NCBI GenBank assembly: GCA_007844125.1
Contig: CM017567.1
Span: forward strand, 1,995,160-2,059,159
Length of the DNA: 64,000 bases
Direction: 5' to 3'
Source: Sinonovacula constricta
Lineage: Eukaryota > Mollusca > Bivalvia > Cardiida > Solecurtidae
Part shown: positions 47,881 through 62,013 of the stretch, in pieces
Numbering within the stretch: position 1 is the stretch's first letter
Layout: every line of letters begins with the position of its first letter
Made by a program: the position numbers and the translations under genes
Notes under the pieces: model-generated
Database searches by the model: none
What the model was told of the DNA's origin: nothing
What the model saw: the letters and a program-made list of their open reading frames with translations, nothing else

Positions 47881-50800
47881 GTTGTCGAGATGAAATGGTA
47901 ACAGGCATCCTTATCTTCAAATATACTGCTTGAAAGTCTATCGTAAGCAGTCTATTGCTGACGTCGTCTGTCTTAAAAACAACTTCTTCAGTCTTTATTT
48001 TAACCAGTTCTTTTAAAGACAGGATTCCGTGTATGCCATAAGACTTATCTCTTCAATACAAGTTTTATCAAAACAAATAAACGTTCGAGTTTAACCGTTC
48101 GATTTGTTAAATCCTTACTATTATGTAAAAAGTACTATGTACCTTAAGAAAGCACTGATAATGGTCACAATATAACTTACCACGTAAATCATAATTTAAA
48201 TATGTAAATAAATTACATAACTAATCTGACCTTCTTAATCAAAAGGTTAGCAGAAAACAATGGAAACTAGATCCAATTGAATCAAGAACACTTAAAAGTG
48301 AAAGCTTAATTTATGTTTAACAAAAATATTTTATCTTCCATGCAATGCCGTTTTAATATTTATATGTGCAAATACATGCATTCGGTCAGACGCGTCGTCT
48401 TTTAATTACCACTATATTGGTTTAATATTGATATTAATACAAGAACATTCTGCATATTGCTTTATTCTTTATTTTACCCTTTCTCATTAGAGATCAATGT
48501 TTGATCAGCATTTTTCTTTCCTTTAGCAAATGTAGACGGTGTTATGTTAAGCATTACACAGTGTGTAAATTCTACACAACCTTTCTGGAGAGCGTAATTC
48601 AAATTCAACTTGTTCAAGCGGACAAACAATGTGACCTTTGGTTTAGAAAACATCATCAGTCAAACAATGGCAACGCGTTTCTTCACTAGAATTCAACTTT
48701 AGAAATTGCTTTACAATTCAATCTTCCTTAATGTAATATGATTAACTTAGGAAACCATGATCTAATTAAATAAACTTAAATAAACCGTTGAAAGCCCAGC
48801 TTCACTCGTTGCATCAATTGTTTAGGGCAATGAGATTTGATGTCGTTTCCATTTCTCATGGCTAAGGCAGGGGCGCGCCTTGTATCTGTTTTTAACCATT
48901 TTAAATTTATCGGGTTTGTATGTCATAGGAAATACCTTACGCATTCAAGAGTTTTGAAAATAGTTCTGTACTTTGTTTCTTATTACAGAATTATAATAAA
49001 AATTGGAATAAGTAAAAGTATGATCTTCGTTGACTCAGCAAGCGATATATAGAACAAATGTCAAAGTGTATGTATGATTTAGTTTGCCAAAGTCTAAAGA
49101 CTTTAATATGGTTTATGAAAAAAAAAACAATAGTAAAACATGGACACTATTTAATACGCTCATGTGTATAACAATAGTTTTACTTAAAATATGTTTAAGT
49201 TAGCTTTGACCTTCAAAGCAGACTGATCATTTATTTTTTTAAGTATAAACATATTGATTTATGCATGAACGAGACTAGTGGCTATACAGTTAGGATTGTA
49301 AATGACAGCAAATTATTATTAAATTAAATTTATAAATTATAATAATGTTGACGACACAGGTCGAATTAATTAATATTATTTGACCCAATGTGATTTATCC
49401 CTAAACGAATTATCTTATAATATCATTAGGAATTAGAAATGAATTTTATGTATAAATCTAGATGCTCTACTTTCGTGTTGTTATTATCGTCGTCGTTGTT
49501 GTTGTTGTTGTTGTTGATGATGATGATGATGATGTTTCAAATTAATGCAAAAGTTAACATTAAACATTGACATACTATGAATACTATATGACGCATCGCG
49601 CGCAAAATTATTGAGAGAGCATGAACTTGCGAAAATATTTAACAGATGGTCCATATCTAAATGTAATTTGCACAACATTATTTGTCCTTTGCACAGAGAA
49701 ATATTTCATTGGCACAGTTCATTGGCACGGACGCTCAACTTGTTAGTTAATATTAGTTCATATGTTGTACTTTCAAATCCAATACACTCAAAATAAAAGC
49801 TTGGTTAACCAGTCTGACACATGCTTTTCCAATTATATTTCAGACATCATTTTTTGGAAGTAAGTTTTTAAATAAGGAATAGGTTACTGCGCCAGGCCGA
49901 TCTCCTGTGCCAAGAACATATGAGAACAAGTCTGGATATTAGCTGGAAATTACAAAATGTTTTTCCTAAAATGATTAAATACTTTCCAGCTCCACTTAGG
50001 ACAAAGATAACTAAATTTGAATAACAATAGAATGACAAAACATGGTGTTGCCATATTCACATCAGGTTATAATTTAATTAAATAAAACATTGACGAGAAA
50101 TCTTAGAAGTTACCACACATATCGAATCGTGTCTGAGCCTAGAAATAAATGTCCTAATTAAGTTATCTTTTCACGTTCTTTTAATTCTAATAACACAGGA
50201 TGGCATTTTCGGCATAATGGGCTTTTAAGTGTATTTGCATGCTTTTGACAATATAAGTGTATTTTGTTCATGCAGATCTTTGTCAAGGTTGTGTCTGTGT
50301 ATAATAAGCAAGAAAAAAAAGCATCCATTTAACGCGAGCTTATTTTAACCAATCAGAATTTCTGTTTCCTTTCCTCCTTGCGAAGTGCTTGCAATCGCAT
50401 AAACCGAGCTTCTAATACAAAATAAAGAATCTTAAGTGTATACGTATTCGAATATGAAGAATTTCTTTTCTTTTTTAAGTACTGTTATAGGAGGATTTTG
50501 GTCATCCAAAGGCAATACACTATTCATTTCATAAATACTTCATAACTTCACTCAGAGACTGTATTCTTCATTTACGCATTGTAGTTTAAATGTAACTGGT
50601 GGGGACAACTAAGCTAATTAGCTAACTAAGAGCATGGAATCGAGTGTTTTTAGTTAAGCCAAGAAGCCTAACTTATCTATAATATTTCCAGCCAGAAAGT
50701 ACGTGTCTTACTGCAAGTTTATGTTTGACAAATATATCAAATCTGAAAATCCAGAATCTCCTCTTTAATAGGAATGCCCAGAGCTAACTAGACGTCTGTA

Positions 50801-53170
50801 TCCAAGTGTAATTCTTTTTCAACAAACGTATTTGTAGACGTTTATAGTTAGTAACCTCCCAAATTGACTTGAATATTAACTGACGTTTACGTCGACATTT
50901 AATTTTGATTTTGCCACGGAGTACACATTACACGTACTACAACATTTATATAGTTTTATAAAGGAAAGGCAGTAACTATGGGAAAATGTATTCCTTACTT
51001 GTACTTTAAAGTGATAGTGTTTTCCTAATCATGTCCTGAAGCAAAATATGTTTTATTAAAATATTAATCTTCAATACAAGATCTCATGTAAGAACTTCTA
51101 TAAAGAAATGGCGGGTTTTATTGCAAGGGTACCATTAGGTATAACAACATGGGCTCTCTCAATGACTTTTAGAGCAGACGCTGTAGCCATTTGCGGGTAT
51201 TTAATGAGTTTTATTTATTTATGATACCAATTTCCCCCCATTTTTATTAACTATATGGGCAAATTTTCTGCCGGAAAACATCAGAAATAATCCTTATGTT
51301 TGCTTATTTAAAAGTCCAGACTACATAGTCTCAAATAGAGAATAGGGTCTTCAGTTTTGTCCATATAGCAGATTTCAAATATTTATGTACGAAATTTTCC
51401 AAAATGTTTTATCCACTTTGCGTCTTGTGGTTCCAAAAGCTAAATAAGAAGGTTCTTCTAAGTACTTTGACACGAAATGATCCATCGTAACCGCATTTGT
51501 GAAAAATGCACTTTATTTCATTTAAGAAAATAGTATAAAAAGCCAAGTATATAAAGCTCACTGTAATTGAACAACTTTGGTTAGGCAACGATATGTGGTA
51601 CGCATTTTGGAAAAAACGATTAATAAAGTATGCTTACATTCTATTCTGCTTTTGCTGTAACGGACAATAATATCTGATCTGTGATGCAGCAACTCTTGGC
51701 CATGATGCTACAAAGTTCTAAAGAATCGCCAGACAACCTGTCATTAGCAACCCACTCGTCTGTTGTTGTTTTTCTTGTTTTTGAAATACATCACAGCCAC
51801 CAATTATGGTCTTTATAGCGACGTCCAGCTATTTTGGAGGAGAGAGACTCCAGACTGGCGCACGTCAGGGCAGCTTAAAGGCCTTTCCACTTAAAGTCCT
51901 TCCTTTAAGGTCGCGAACCCGCGCACCAAAGGTTAAGCAGTCAAAGGTCTACTCGTCTGTATAAAACGTTTAGATTAAATTGTAGTCCTAAGCACCGTTC
52001 GTGTTTTAAGGGGGACTTGTGTTCATCACAAATGACCTACAGTATTATAATCCAGAAGTAGCTATGGAAATAGGAAACATTTCTAAAATCAGTTAAGAGT
52101 TTATTTGGCTGTCATTGTTAATGGTGAGGAAAATATGTAAGCATCAGCTTAAGACTTATTTACTTTATTGGTGTATGATAATTCAACACATGTTCATGTA
52201 GTCATATTTTATTGTATAAAAGTTTGTTTAAAGTTATGGAACATAATTTCAATTGTAAATGGATTCGTGGAAACTTGTTTGTGGTCTTTTGAGTTGAAGG
52301 ACTTTATGTTAGCCTTATTAGCCTGGGCGTAAGATAGATATTAAGAGAGGAGAGTCGTCATAAAATGCCATTCGTAATCGCCTGCCATATCATGCTGTTT
52401 AAAAAGTGCATCATAATAGCGTTTTAAGAATATAAAAGTTGTCAATCGAATAAGTGTAACATTACCGATGGGGAGTGTGGATATTTTTCGTTGATTTTTT
52501 TGCATGTTAACGTCTGAATCTAATATTATCATAAAATATAAACCTAAATGAATGTTGACCTATCTCTAACTATAGAATTGTAACATAAACATAATACAAC
52601 TACATGATTTTTTACATTTTCTTTTTCATTTTTGTTTGAGAAAGTACGCATCTTCGGATAGATAAATCAGTTTTATACAACTTTAAGCATTATTGAAGTT
52701 TCTATCATTCTGAAATGACAACAAATAGTATATACATAATCGAATAATAGTGAGCAGCATAATTTTACATATAAAAGAAAACATATCCAACAAGATAAAA
52801 GTCAATTATACAAATATATATATTAGAACGTAAGATCAAGAGCAAAACAATAGTGATAAAAGCAATATTTAAATATTATATACAGAAAAAAATGTCGACA
52901 GCTTGTTATATCATAGCAAAAATCCTCTTATTAATTTTACTATTTTTATTTATAATGCAAAACGTATACCATTTGTAGACTGTAATTATTGCGTTTTCTT
53001 TTTTCATTGTGTTAATAATGACAAATTGGCAAAATAATAAATTTGCATATATTCATTTGCCAAGATATAATAATATCATAGATGTTACTTGGCTCACGAT
53101 GCTACTTCTAAACAGCCGCATAAGAACACATAAACTATTGTAATTGATTGAAATATATGTGCCAAAGTGT
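47881..53170. other. No gene seen; weak old-repeat similarity
   Basis: AT-rich sequence with no convincing open frame. A trinucleotide tract lies at 49480-49534. The block 51750-51850 ('cagccaccaattatggtctt') resembles 53640-53690 and 58220-58275, and 51440-51500 resembles 5600-5640, so an older, badly decayed unit of the 53-62 kb array may lie here. Confidence 0.5.
49480..49534. repeat. (GTT)n-(GAT)n compound microsatellite
   Basis: About eight 'gtt' units followed by about seven 'gat' units, preceded by 'cgtcgtc'. The histidine/glutamine-rich minus-strand frame over it is an artefact. Confidence 0.9.
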
Positions 53171-56100
53171 CTTGTAAGATGTTATGGAAGGTGGATTATT
53201 GATGGTTTCCAATGTTTCTTCGCAACCGCCAAGCAAACTGCCGGGTTCTTTGTCATCTTTTGTATTACGCCAATTGTCTGAGATACTTTGCAGGGCGCGG
53301 CTATTGTTTGTTTGTTGTACATTATCAACAGGCGAATCGTACCAAACTACCTACAGGCACCATCTCCTGCAGTGTGGGAAATGTCTTATTAGAACTTTTG
53401 AATTATACTGGTTCTCCAGTCGTTTCTGATCAAGTGAATTACAGGCTTCTGTGATCACTTAATGAAACCACCAGATCAACAATGATACTGGTGATACATT
53501 CTTTAAAACTACATGAGAACAGTTGGTTTTGTATGGTAATGACAAAGGAGATCCGTTGTTAAGCCACTACACACAAGGAGTTCATTGTCACTTTAATCAC
53601 TTGATTTTTGTTTTTTGTTATTTGTTATTTTGTTTATTTTTCATTACATCGCAGTGCCACAGTTATGGTCATTAAAGAGACAGCCTTCCATGATAATGGA
53701 AAAAGGTATCCAGATAAATGTCTGGACAGAACCAAAGGCGCAGCTGGAAGACCTTCAAACATTAAGTCCTATGTCCTAACCGAGATGCCACACCACGCAG
53801 TGGTATGCGGAGACTCTACCACTTCACTCCACTCCGCTGTGAAAATGTTATCACTCAGAAAATCTCGTTTTGTAACTGTGAGAAAGTTTTATCATACTTG
53901 TCAAGCTAAACTAGCTGTATGGAAACCGCTGTTTAATTAGCATATTTTTATTCAGATTTCGATTGAGAGAATAAAAGCCATTTTAAGTTTAAACCTATTT
54001 ATTTAAATACATGAATAGCGTTGGGCATCAAGATCTAGCAACTTCTGCAATTTACCATCCCCTTTAAGTTTATCATCAACAAAATATGATATGAAAAAAA
54101 GTTATTTGTATGTGTCAATCCTAAGCGATTCACTTATTCGCCCAGTAGTAAGAAAATATGTGTATAGTTTATATTGTGTCGAATCGGTGCATTTATGTGT
54201 CATGAATATATGCTATGTTCTGTCAACAGCGCTTCAATTTAATGAATATGCTTTCTAAAATTGTTGGCCTTGACCGTACACAAGAAACTCGCTGATTTGT
54301 TCTTATTATAATTTCTATTCTGCCACAACATGGTTCATAACAGCATTGTGATGCTACACAAGTATAAGAATAATGAACGGAAATTGGGCGAGGACGGATG
54401 TGACAAGTGTTAATTACAGTCTTCACGAGGGGTCAATTTCCTGACTATCTAATGATCATGCAGCCTCTTGAATGAAACTGATTCATTGAAGAGTGAATAA
54501 AATGCGTCAGTTGAAATGAGGAAAAGGTCGATAATTTTTCCAGGATTTAACTTGGTCGAAAACAAAAAAAAAACAAGTGTGTAGAAAAAAAAGAATTCGC
54601 TTATTCATTTGAAACAACTTGCCTGTTGTATCCTTTGTTTGTTTGCCGTTGTGATAGTAACATCTTCAAAGGATTGAATAATAAAAAGGTAGTTGTGGTG
54701 GTAATAGTGGTGGTTGTGACGGAGTCTTGCTTTTGTTTTGTTAGTTTATCTTAGATTTTATAATCTCATTCTTTATAACAAGGGTAGAGTTTCAAGAAAA
54801 TTATCTGAAATCTGTTTCTGCAAACGTTGTTTTCAATAAAAATATCTAGGTACACTGATCTAAGTTCTCGAGGAAGTCCATGCACAAATAATAATTTTAA
54901 AAACCGTGTTTTGTAATATTGCGACAATTGAATGCCTTGCCAATGTTTAGAAGCAGAGCAGAGAGAACGGTTTGATATATGTAGTCTAATACTTGTGGCC
55001 ACGCGAAGGAACTTTTAAATCCTTTACTGGCATGTCAGAGAGTCAAAATTTCGCAACTATTTCACCCTGGTGTCGCTTTTGAGCCAATATGGTCGCCGAA
55101 TATGTAGATTATTCCATAAGGCAAAGTCATTGCTTCCTAAAATGTCATAACATAGGAAAGGACACAGACATCATATTCCTTCGGCGTGCCAAAAACAAAC
55201 AATAATAAATTGGGTATAATACGTGAATCGCATGCATTGGCTTGTCCGATTGTCTGGGGACACAATAACGATGGCTCCATAGACGCGACTAAAAGTGATG
55301 ATATCGGATATGGCCAAAACGACGTTTTGGAGTGAAAATATTTCACTTCTTTTGTATTGTAACCGAAAGTATGCAATTATCGGACTAATGATAAAATGGA
55401 AAGAGAAATGTCCTTAAATGTGTACAAGTGATGTCCAAACTCAACACAACCTAAAGCATAACTTTTTCACCACTGGAATTTTGTTTGTTTTTTTTGTTGT
55501 TGTTGTTGTTGTTGTTTTTCGAATAGTCGAAAGTAGGTTAAAATGGGCATTGGTACATTTATGAAATTTTATTTGCTTAAACCTATATGCAGTGGCAACA
55601 TGCGGCATCTTAAGAGACTAAATAGCAAATAGTGTAGATCCTGATGAGACTGCACCGAGTGAAAACTGGATTATCTGGATCTACACTATTTGTATACGCC
55701 TGATCGATTTGTGGTAAACAGGATAATAGTTTATGCCTTAACGTGTACTAAATTGACTCTTTAATGTAAGAATCTAGGTAAGAATTCGATATATTTCTCT
55801 AAAGGCATAGCCTTTATCATGCAACTTGTTTATTATTTATCACTTCTATTTGGTAATGTTTAGTTATGTTAAATTGTAATTTAAACACATACTGATAAAT
55901 TAGCTGGTTCTCACCAATTTTAATACAGAATCAAACTTGTCATTACTATGATTGTTAGTCTTATCAATGTCGCGTTATCATAATGCTGCTAAAAATCCAA
56001 CTTTAAACTGCTTCATGGAGAAAATAACATATACCATGAGTAAAGGGCAATAGATTAAAAAAATGAACATTTAAACTATAACTCAAGGGATAGAATTTAC

Positions 56101-57900
56101 TACATATTCAATATTAATCAGAGTTTACTAATTCCTTACATAAAATTACAATTTACCTGTGTTGCATTAGGTCAGCAGTGTATGTTTAACTATGGAACTG
56201 ATGTTAATGTATACTACAGCCGGAAAATTGTTGTAATTAAGGCACTTTGAATTAGTAGTTAAAAGGCAGTTACACTAGACAGTTGTTTCTGAAAGATCAT
56301 GTTACTTTTTCTTAACGTTTCAAAAGTTTATAGTTCCATTGATTGTTCACAGTATTATTATATAGAGGTCAGTGTAGTTCAAGTGCCAAGCAAACTTACA
56401 TAATATGATACTTTAGAAGGCTGCAAAGCTTATGTGCCATTAAGACTACTTTTGAAGTCTCGTGGTGCATTATTGTACGTGTCAAAGAAATGGGATTTTG
56501 TCGACTCTTTTCTGTCCTGACATGTTTTGTCTGATTAACCCAGACAACCGGTTCTGCTAATAATGTTTTGTAATATTTCAGGTTAAACATCAATTAGGAC
56601 TTGACAGATTTTTTACAGACATTATGTGACATTTGTGGAAATTAAAAAATCTTGGGCCATCTCAGGATAACAAAATGCGTGTGGCTGGAACAATAAACAC
56701 ATTAAAAATAACAAATTAGACTGATTTCAGCTAATTGCATTCAATGGGCCTCTTTACAAATGCTCTTTGCAAAAGCCAACTAAGTTAAATTGAATAAGGG
56801 CTGCACAGATGCCTTTGAAACCGCGTATTATTTTGGGACTTGTGACATTTATGGAATTTCAAAGCAACTTGGATAATCTCAGGATACCTAGAAGGGTATC
56901 GCTCGGACAATAAATTTATTAAACACACAAATAAAACGTTTGACTTTTTTTTTGTAATTTACCTGATTTTGGCTGATTACATTAAATAAGCATCTGTACA
57001 AATACTCTTTGTAATCTTTAGTCAAACTTAATAAGGACCACGCAGATGCCTGTGAAACCTAGTTTTATTTTAAGACTGTCAACAATATGAAAAAACCAAC
57101 GGAATTGTCTTTGATTTGATCAATATTGTAAGTATATGTGCTAATTCGCTTCGACTGTTTAGTTAATAAACATTTACACTAGACACTAGATTTTGAAATT
57201 AATTGAAACAGATAAAATGTAAGTTTTGTACAAGTCATTTTCTACTGAACGGCTGGAATGAGTATTCGTGCTAGGTCTCTGGGCCGACTGCTCGGTTAAT
57301 CGAATTTACTCTAGGCAGGCAAGTTAGACGACTGCCATTCACTTTTACTTTAGGGAAACCTAACATTCACGCATGTGATCTGCTAAACGCATGTTGGTGT
57401 ATGTCTGCTCGGAACATTGCCGCCGTCAGTTGGGACAGAAATAGTTGTGATGGACCAGATGTACTACCACAAAATCATAGCTTGGTGTGCTAAATGGAAA
57501 GGTGAGTTGATATACCGGGAGTCGTCACTGGATTTAGACGACATCTATCAATTTAAGATGCAACACAATTGTTCATACAGTTGTTGAAATTGTTAGTTAT
57601 AGCTTTGAATACTTAACTTTAACTATAGTGGATGACTGATTATCAATATTTGGTATTTTTGCCTTAATATGACATAAACAAATGAAAGAGCCATTGAGTT
57701 CAACATTCTCGACTGACTGGTTAAATGATAAAAAAACAGGTTAAAATTTTGACGAATATGGTAAGTAAACAGACGGCTGTTTGATAGTTAGTAAAAAATC
57801 AACTCGGTACGTTTTTTTTCTTTAAACACCAGAGAGAATTAAACTGTATATTTAAATACACAATAATTACGTAATTACGAATTCTCGTGATCTTAGTGAA
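53170..57900 (+). repeat. Old tandem duplication, unit A
   Basis: Anchors shared with unit B in order: 'ctccagtcgtttc' (53415), 'ccgctgtgaaaatgtt' (53833), 'taatgaacgg' (54371), 'gtcttcacgaggggt' (54419), 'tgtctgggga' (55251), 'tttgaagtctcgtg' (56451), 'gtattcgtgct' (57262), 'acgtaattac' (57871). Spacing to unit B varies from about 4.05 to 4.6 kb because of many indels. No intact gene is visible in it; open frames such as 53608-53940 are not kept in unit B. A (GTT)n tract lies near 55495-55517. Confidence 0.88.
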
Positions 57901-58609
57901 AGGACTGTGGCACATATTCTAATAACAATCCACCGTTTTTGTTGCCATCTTGGAAAATGGGATCGTCTGCTGTAGTATGTCAAAGTATGTCAAAGAACCT
58001 TTGAGATGAGGGTATGTTTGCTGAGCTGTTTCTCCAGTCGTTTCGGACCAAAACACCGACAGGCTTCTGAAACCACTTGCTGCAAATACCACATCAACAA
58101 TGATACTGCTGAGACCTGAAAAGAACATAATTGTTTTTTCTTTGTACGGACAAACGAGAAAAGTTCTTAAACGACAATTAACAAATATAATTTAAGTCAT
58201 ATTGATAACTACACATTCCATTAAACACCTCGCAATGACACAGTTGTAGCTATTTTGATGGAGGGAGACCGGAGGCTAACTGAGATGATTAACTAAGCTG
58301 GATGGAAGAAGAAGAAACAAGTCGGCTGGCTCTGCCGCTCGGTTACTGGTCACCGCTGTGAAAATGTTCTCACAAAAACTTGATTTATTAGTTTGAGAAA
58401 GTGTAATGACGATTATCCAGCTAAACAGCCGCCAGGAACCCGCTGTTCACTATAGGTGTTTTATTCAAATTGAGATTGAGTAAATAAAGTTAATTTTCAG
58501 TAATCATATATTTAATTCGTATATAAGTACATTAAGAGGGCTGTGTTACCAATTCTAACACAATTACAATTTGTCCTCCCATAGGGTTTCAAATCAAAAT
58601 GATATATTA

Positions 58610-58686
58610 TATGATATTATGTTATATGATATGATGGTGGGTTTTTTTTATTTTATTTTTGGTTTGATTTGATTTGATTTGGTACG
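58610..58686. repeat. Low-complexity tract, 'gatttgattt' type
   Basis: Consists of 'atatgat' units followed by T-rich sequence and four 'gattt' type units. Confidence 0.75.
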
Positions 58687-60047
58687 ATATGCCTAAACAG
58701 CATTTTTTGTATGTATTCGAAAACTGTTGGCATTTACTACACATATAAATAACTCGCTCTTTTTGGTATAAGCATCATGACAGTTCTGCCATAAGGTTGT
58801 TTATCAAGCATTGGGCTGTTGCGCAAGTTTGAATAATGAACGGATATTGGGCCAAGACGGTTGTGACAAATGTTAATTGCAGTCTTCACGAGGGGTTAAT
58901 TTCCTGGCTTGTTAATGAGCTTTTGTCCACGAAGTACTTCATTGAATAAAACTGATTCTCTGAATAGTGATGATGAAACGTCAGTTGTATTCAAGAAAAG
59001 ATCGACAGGTTTGTTAGGATGTGTATTAGATACAATAAAAGGATGTGTAGACATTATGGATTATACTATGAATTATTCGCTTAAACCGTTAGACGTATCG
59101 TTTGTTGGATCCTCTGTTTGTTTGTTGTTGTTTTTTGTTTGTTTGTTTGTTTGTTTTAAAGAGCATGTAATCGTTTCGACAATGGATGAATATTTGGGTT
59201 AAATGGATGCATGGTAGTTGGTTGAGTAGTATTCGTCTACAATTTAGGGGAAAAAAATATCCATTACTGTAGTTGTTGTTGTAGTTGCTGTTGTTCTTGT
59301 CGTTTCTGTAGTTGTTGTTTTTCTTCTTCTTCCTTTTTTTGAACAACAATCCTGTTGAATTCGGTTTATTCTAAAGATTTATTCATTCGCAACGTGAAAG
59401 ATTTTCTAAAATCTTAAAATCCTTATTGATTTACCAAATTCCCTAGAAAGTCCGTGATCACATTTTAATGTACGTGTTTCCTAAGATTACATAAAATCGA
59501 AGGCCTTGCTCTTGCTTAGGGGCACAGCACAGATACGGGTTTGATATATAGTCTTAACATTGTGGCCAAGTGAATGAACCTTTAAATCGTTCTCTGACAT
59601 GTCAAAGAGCAAGCATCTCAAAGCTATTTCACACTCGTACAGTTTTAGAGCCAATTTGGTTGCCGGATATAGTCGAAGATATTGCTTCCTTAAATCTCTT
59701 AACATAGGAAATTATTCAGACAGCTTTCCACATCGGCGTGCCAAGGCAAACAATGATAAATTGGGTATACTGACTGTTTCACGTGCAAAGGCTTGCCATA
59801 TTATCTGGGGACACATTTAAGAAAGCTTCATATATGTTAAGAAATATTGCAAAAAGTGGCCCAATATTTTTTAAAATGAAATCCAAACTTGACCAAAAAT
59901 AGAACGTTAGTGGCTTTTTGCTTCATTTGGGATGATATACATCTTCACATAGTCAAAAGAACGTTCAGTGGGGCATTTACCAGTTGAAATTTTAACTCTT
60001 AGCTTGCTACATTTCAAATATACTAAATGCTAAAAATATTTCTTGTG

Positions 60048-60250
60048 GGTGTGGCTCCCATGGTATAGTGCTAGAGTCGCCTTTTGTTACTCTTCTGACT
60101 GCATAGCCTTCCACTGCGTGGGTTCGAGTCCCGTTCGGGGAGACGGACTTATTGTGGGAAGGTCTTCCAGCTGACTTGCGGTGCGCCGGTGGTTCTTCTT
60201 GTGCAAATGTCTAGGTTTCTTCTTCCACCAAATATCTAAACGTCGCTACA
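60048..60250 (+). repeat. tRNA-derived SINE
   Basis: A tRNA-like head contains 'tggctcccatggtatagtgc' and the B-box 'ggttcgagtcc' at 60121-60131, followed by a body with 'ttccagctgacttgc' (near 60167-60181). The element at 14797-15000 shares this layout. It has no counterpart at the matching place in unit A, so it inserted after the 53-62 kb duplication. Confidence 0.78.
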
Positions 60251-61739
60251 ATGATCATAATTGGTCGCTGCGATATATCTCAAAAACAAAACAAAGCAAC
60301 ATACTGTCTTTCTTGTATCAGTATTGACAAAGCGGGAACTTTCTGTAAAAACTAAGCAGTCTATTCTTGTATCATATCACTTTACTCGTATCACGTATAT
60401 TCTTGACGACTGTTCATTTATAAATTGGTATTTTATATACATTGCTAATTGCGCCTTAAGCAATGTAAAAGCCTTGAGATAAATGATATAACCTGTTTCT
60501 TAACACTTGCACAAACATTTTTGACATCTCGTGTCTCATTTTAAACATTTCGAAAATTTAAGATTTCATTGCTTGTTGTTGCTTTTGTTGTTTTTTTTGT
60601 AGTTCAGTGTGCTTCACCTAAAAATAAATTGTTTTACTTATATAATATAATACTGTTGTAGACTGGAAGCTTTAGGTGCCCTGAAGACGGCTTTTGAAGT
60701 CTCGTGTGTCATTATTGTTCGTGTCAAAGAAATGAGATTTGGTCGACTGTTTTCTTTACTGACTTGTTTTGTCTGAATAACCCAGACAACCGATTATGCT
60801 AATACTGTTTTGCAATAGTTTGAGTTTAAAATCAATTAGGACTAGACAGATATTTTAAAGCCTTGTGTCATTTGTGAAATTAAAAAAAAAATTACCATCT
60901 CAGAATAACTAAAAGCCTTTGGACAATACACATTAAACACACAAATAAAACGTTTGATTTTTTTTAATTTAACTGATTTTTGACTGATTACATTAAATAG
61001 GCATATTTACAAATACTCTTTGTACTTTTCTTAGTTAAACTGAATATGGACCAATCAGATGCTTGTGAAACCTCGTATTATTTTGGGAAGTTTAACAAAA
61101 TGAAAATGTCCATTGAACATCCATTGTTCTGATCAGTTTGTGCTGATTTTAATACTTTAATAAAGTATATGTGTTATTTCTCTCTGGTAGAATGGTTGGG
61201 GTAACATGTCACTAGACATGAGTTTCTGAAAGCAGATGGTGCAGTTACAAAAATAATGGGACATTTTTATACTAGCTATTTAATGCAAGCTATTTCCTAC
61301 TGATTGGCTGAAATAAGTATTCGTGCTCGGTCTCTAGGCTGACTGCTCGGTTAAATGAATTAACTCTAGACAGGCACGTTTGACGTCTGGCATTCTTTTT
61401 ATATTACTTTAGGGAAACGTAACATTCACGCAAGTGATCTGCTAAAAGCAGGTTGAGGTATGTCTGCTCGGAACAATCCAGCCGTCATTTGCGACAAAAA
61501 ATTATTTTGATGAAAAAGACGATATGTACTTCCGTGAAATCAAATATGCCATGATATTTAAACATAGCCATGTGTGCTACATGTAACTGGATAGGTTTGT
61601 CGACCTGACTGCAGTCGTCACTAGATTTAGACCAGGTCCATCGATTTAGGATGCAACAAAATTATTCATACAGTAGTTGAAAGGGTTTGTTATAGCTTTG
61701 AATATTAAACTTTAACTATAATGATGAAAGTTTTTCATT

Positions 61740-62013
61740 ACGGGATTGGGATTAGCCGGCATTTTTGCCGATACTGTGCTGCGACATTTCTATCATTATA
61801 GCACAGGGGCACTTATGAGGTGCACAGGGACTGAACCCGTTCGGTCCATTATACTGACACCGACGAGTCAGGCGTAAAGCTGTCCTCTTAGCCCCGAGCG
61901 TTAGGAGGGAAGCCACTACTACCAACTTTCAAGTCTTTGGTTTGACCCGGCCGGGGTTTGAAGCCACGACCTGGCGATCCGCAAGCCGACGCTCTACCAC
62001 CTGAGCTACGGAT
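61740..62013 (-). repeat. tRNA-derived SINE, well preserved
   Basis: On the minus strand: A-box 'tagctcaggtggtagagcg' (61991-62009), B-box 'ggcttcaaacccc' (61953-61965), then a body including the reverse complement of 'ccattatactgacaccgac'. Length is about 270 bp. The head looks like a tRNA but the anticodon arm does not pair properly, so it is a SINE rather than a tRNA gene. The body is shared with 18125-18420 and 16065-16170. Confidence 0.85.

Noticed and set aside
49484..49678. Minus-strand frame ending in His and Gln runs
   Set aside because: The runs are the translation of the GTT/GAT microsatellite.
53608..53940. 110-codon + strand frame
   Set aside because: The paralogous stretch in unit B (58200-58440) has stops in the same frame, and no domain is recognised.
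59089..59349. Lys/Asn-rich minus-strand frame
   Set aside because: It is low-complexity translation of GTT-rich sequence with no second line of support.
61940..62013. Candidate functional tRNA gene on the minus strand
   Set aside because: A- and B-boxes are present but the anticodon stem does not pair and SINE body sequence follows; called a SINE.
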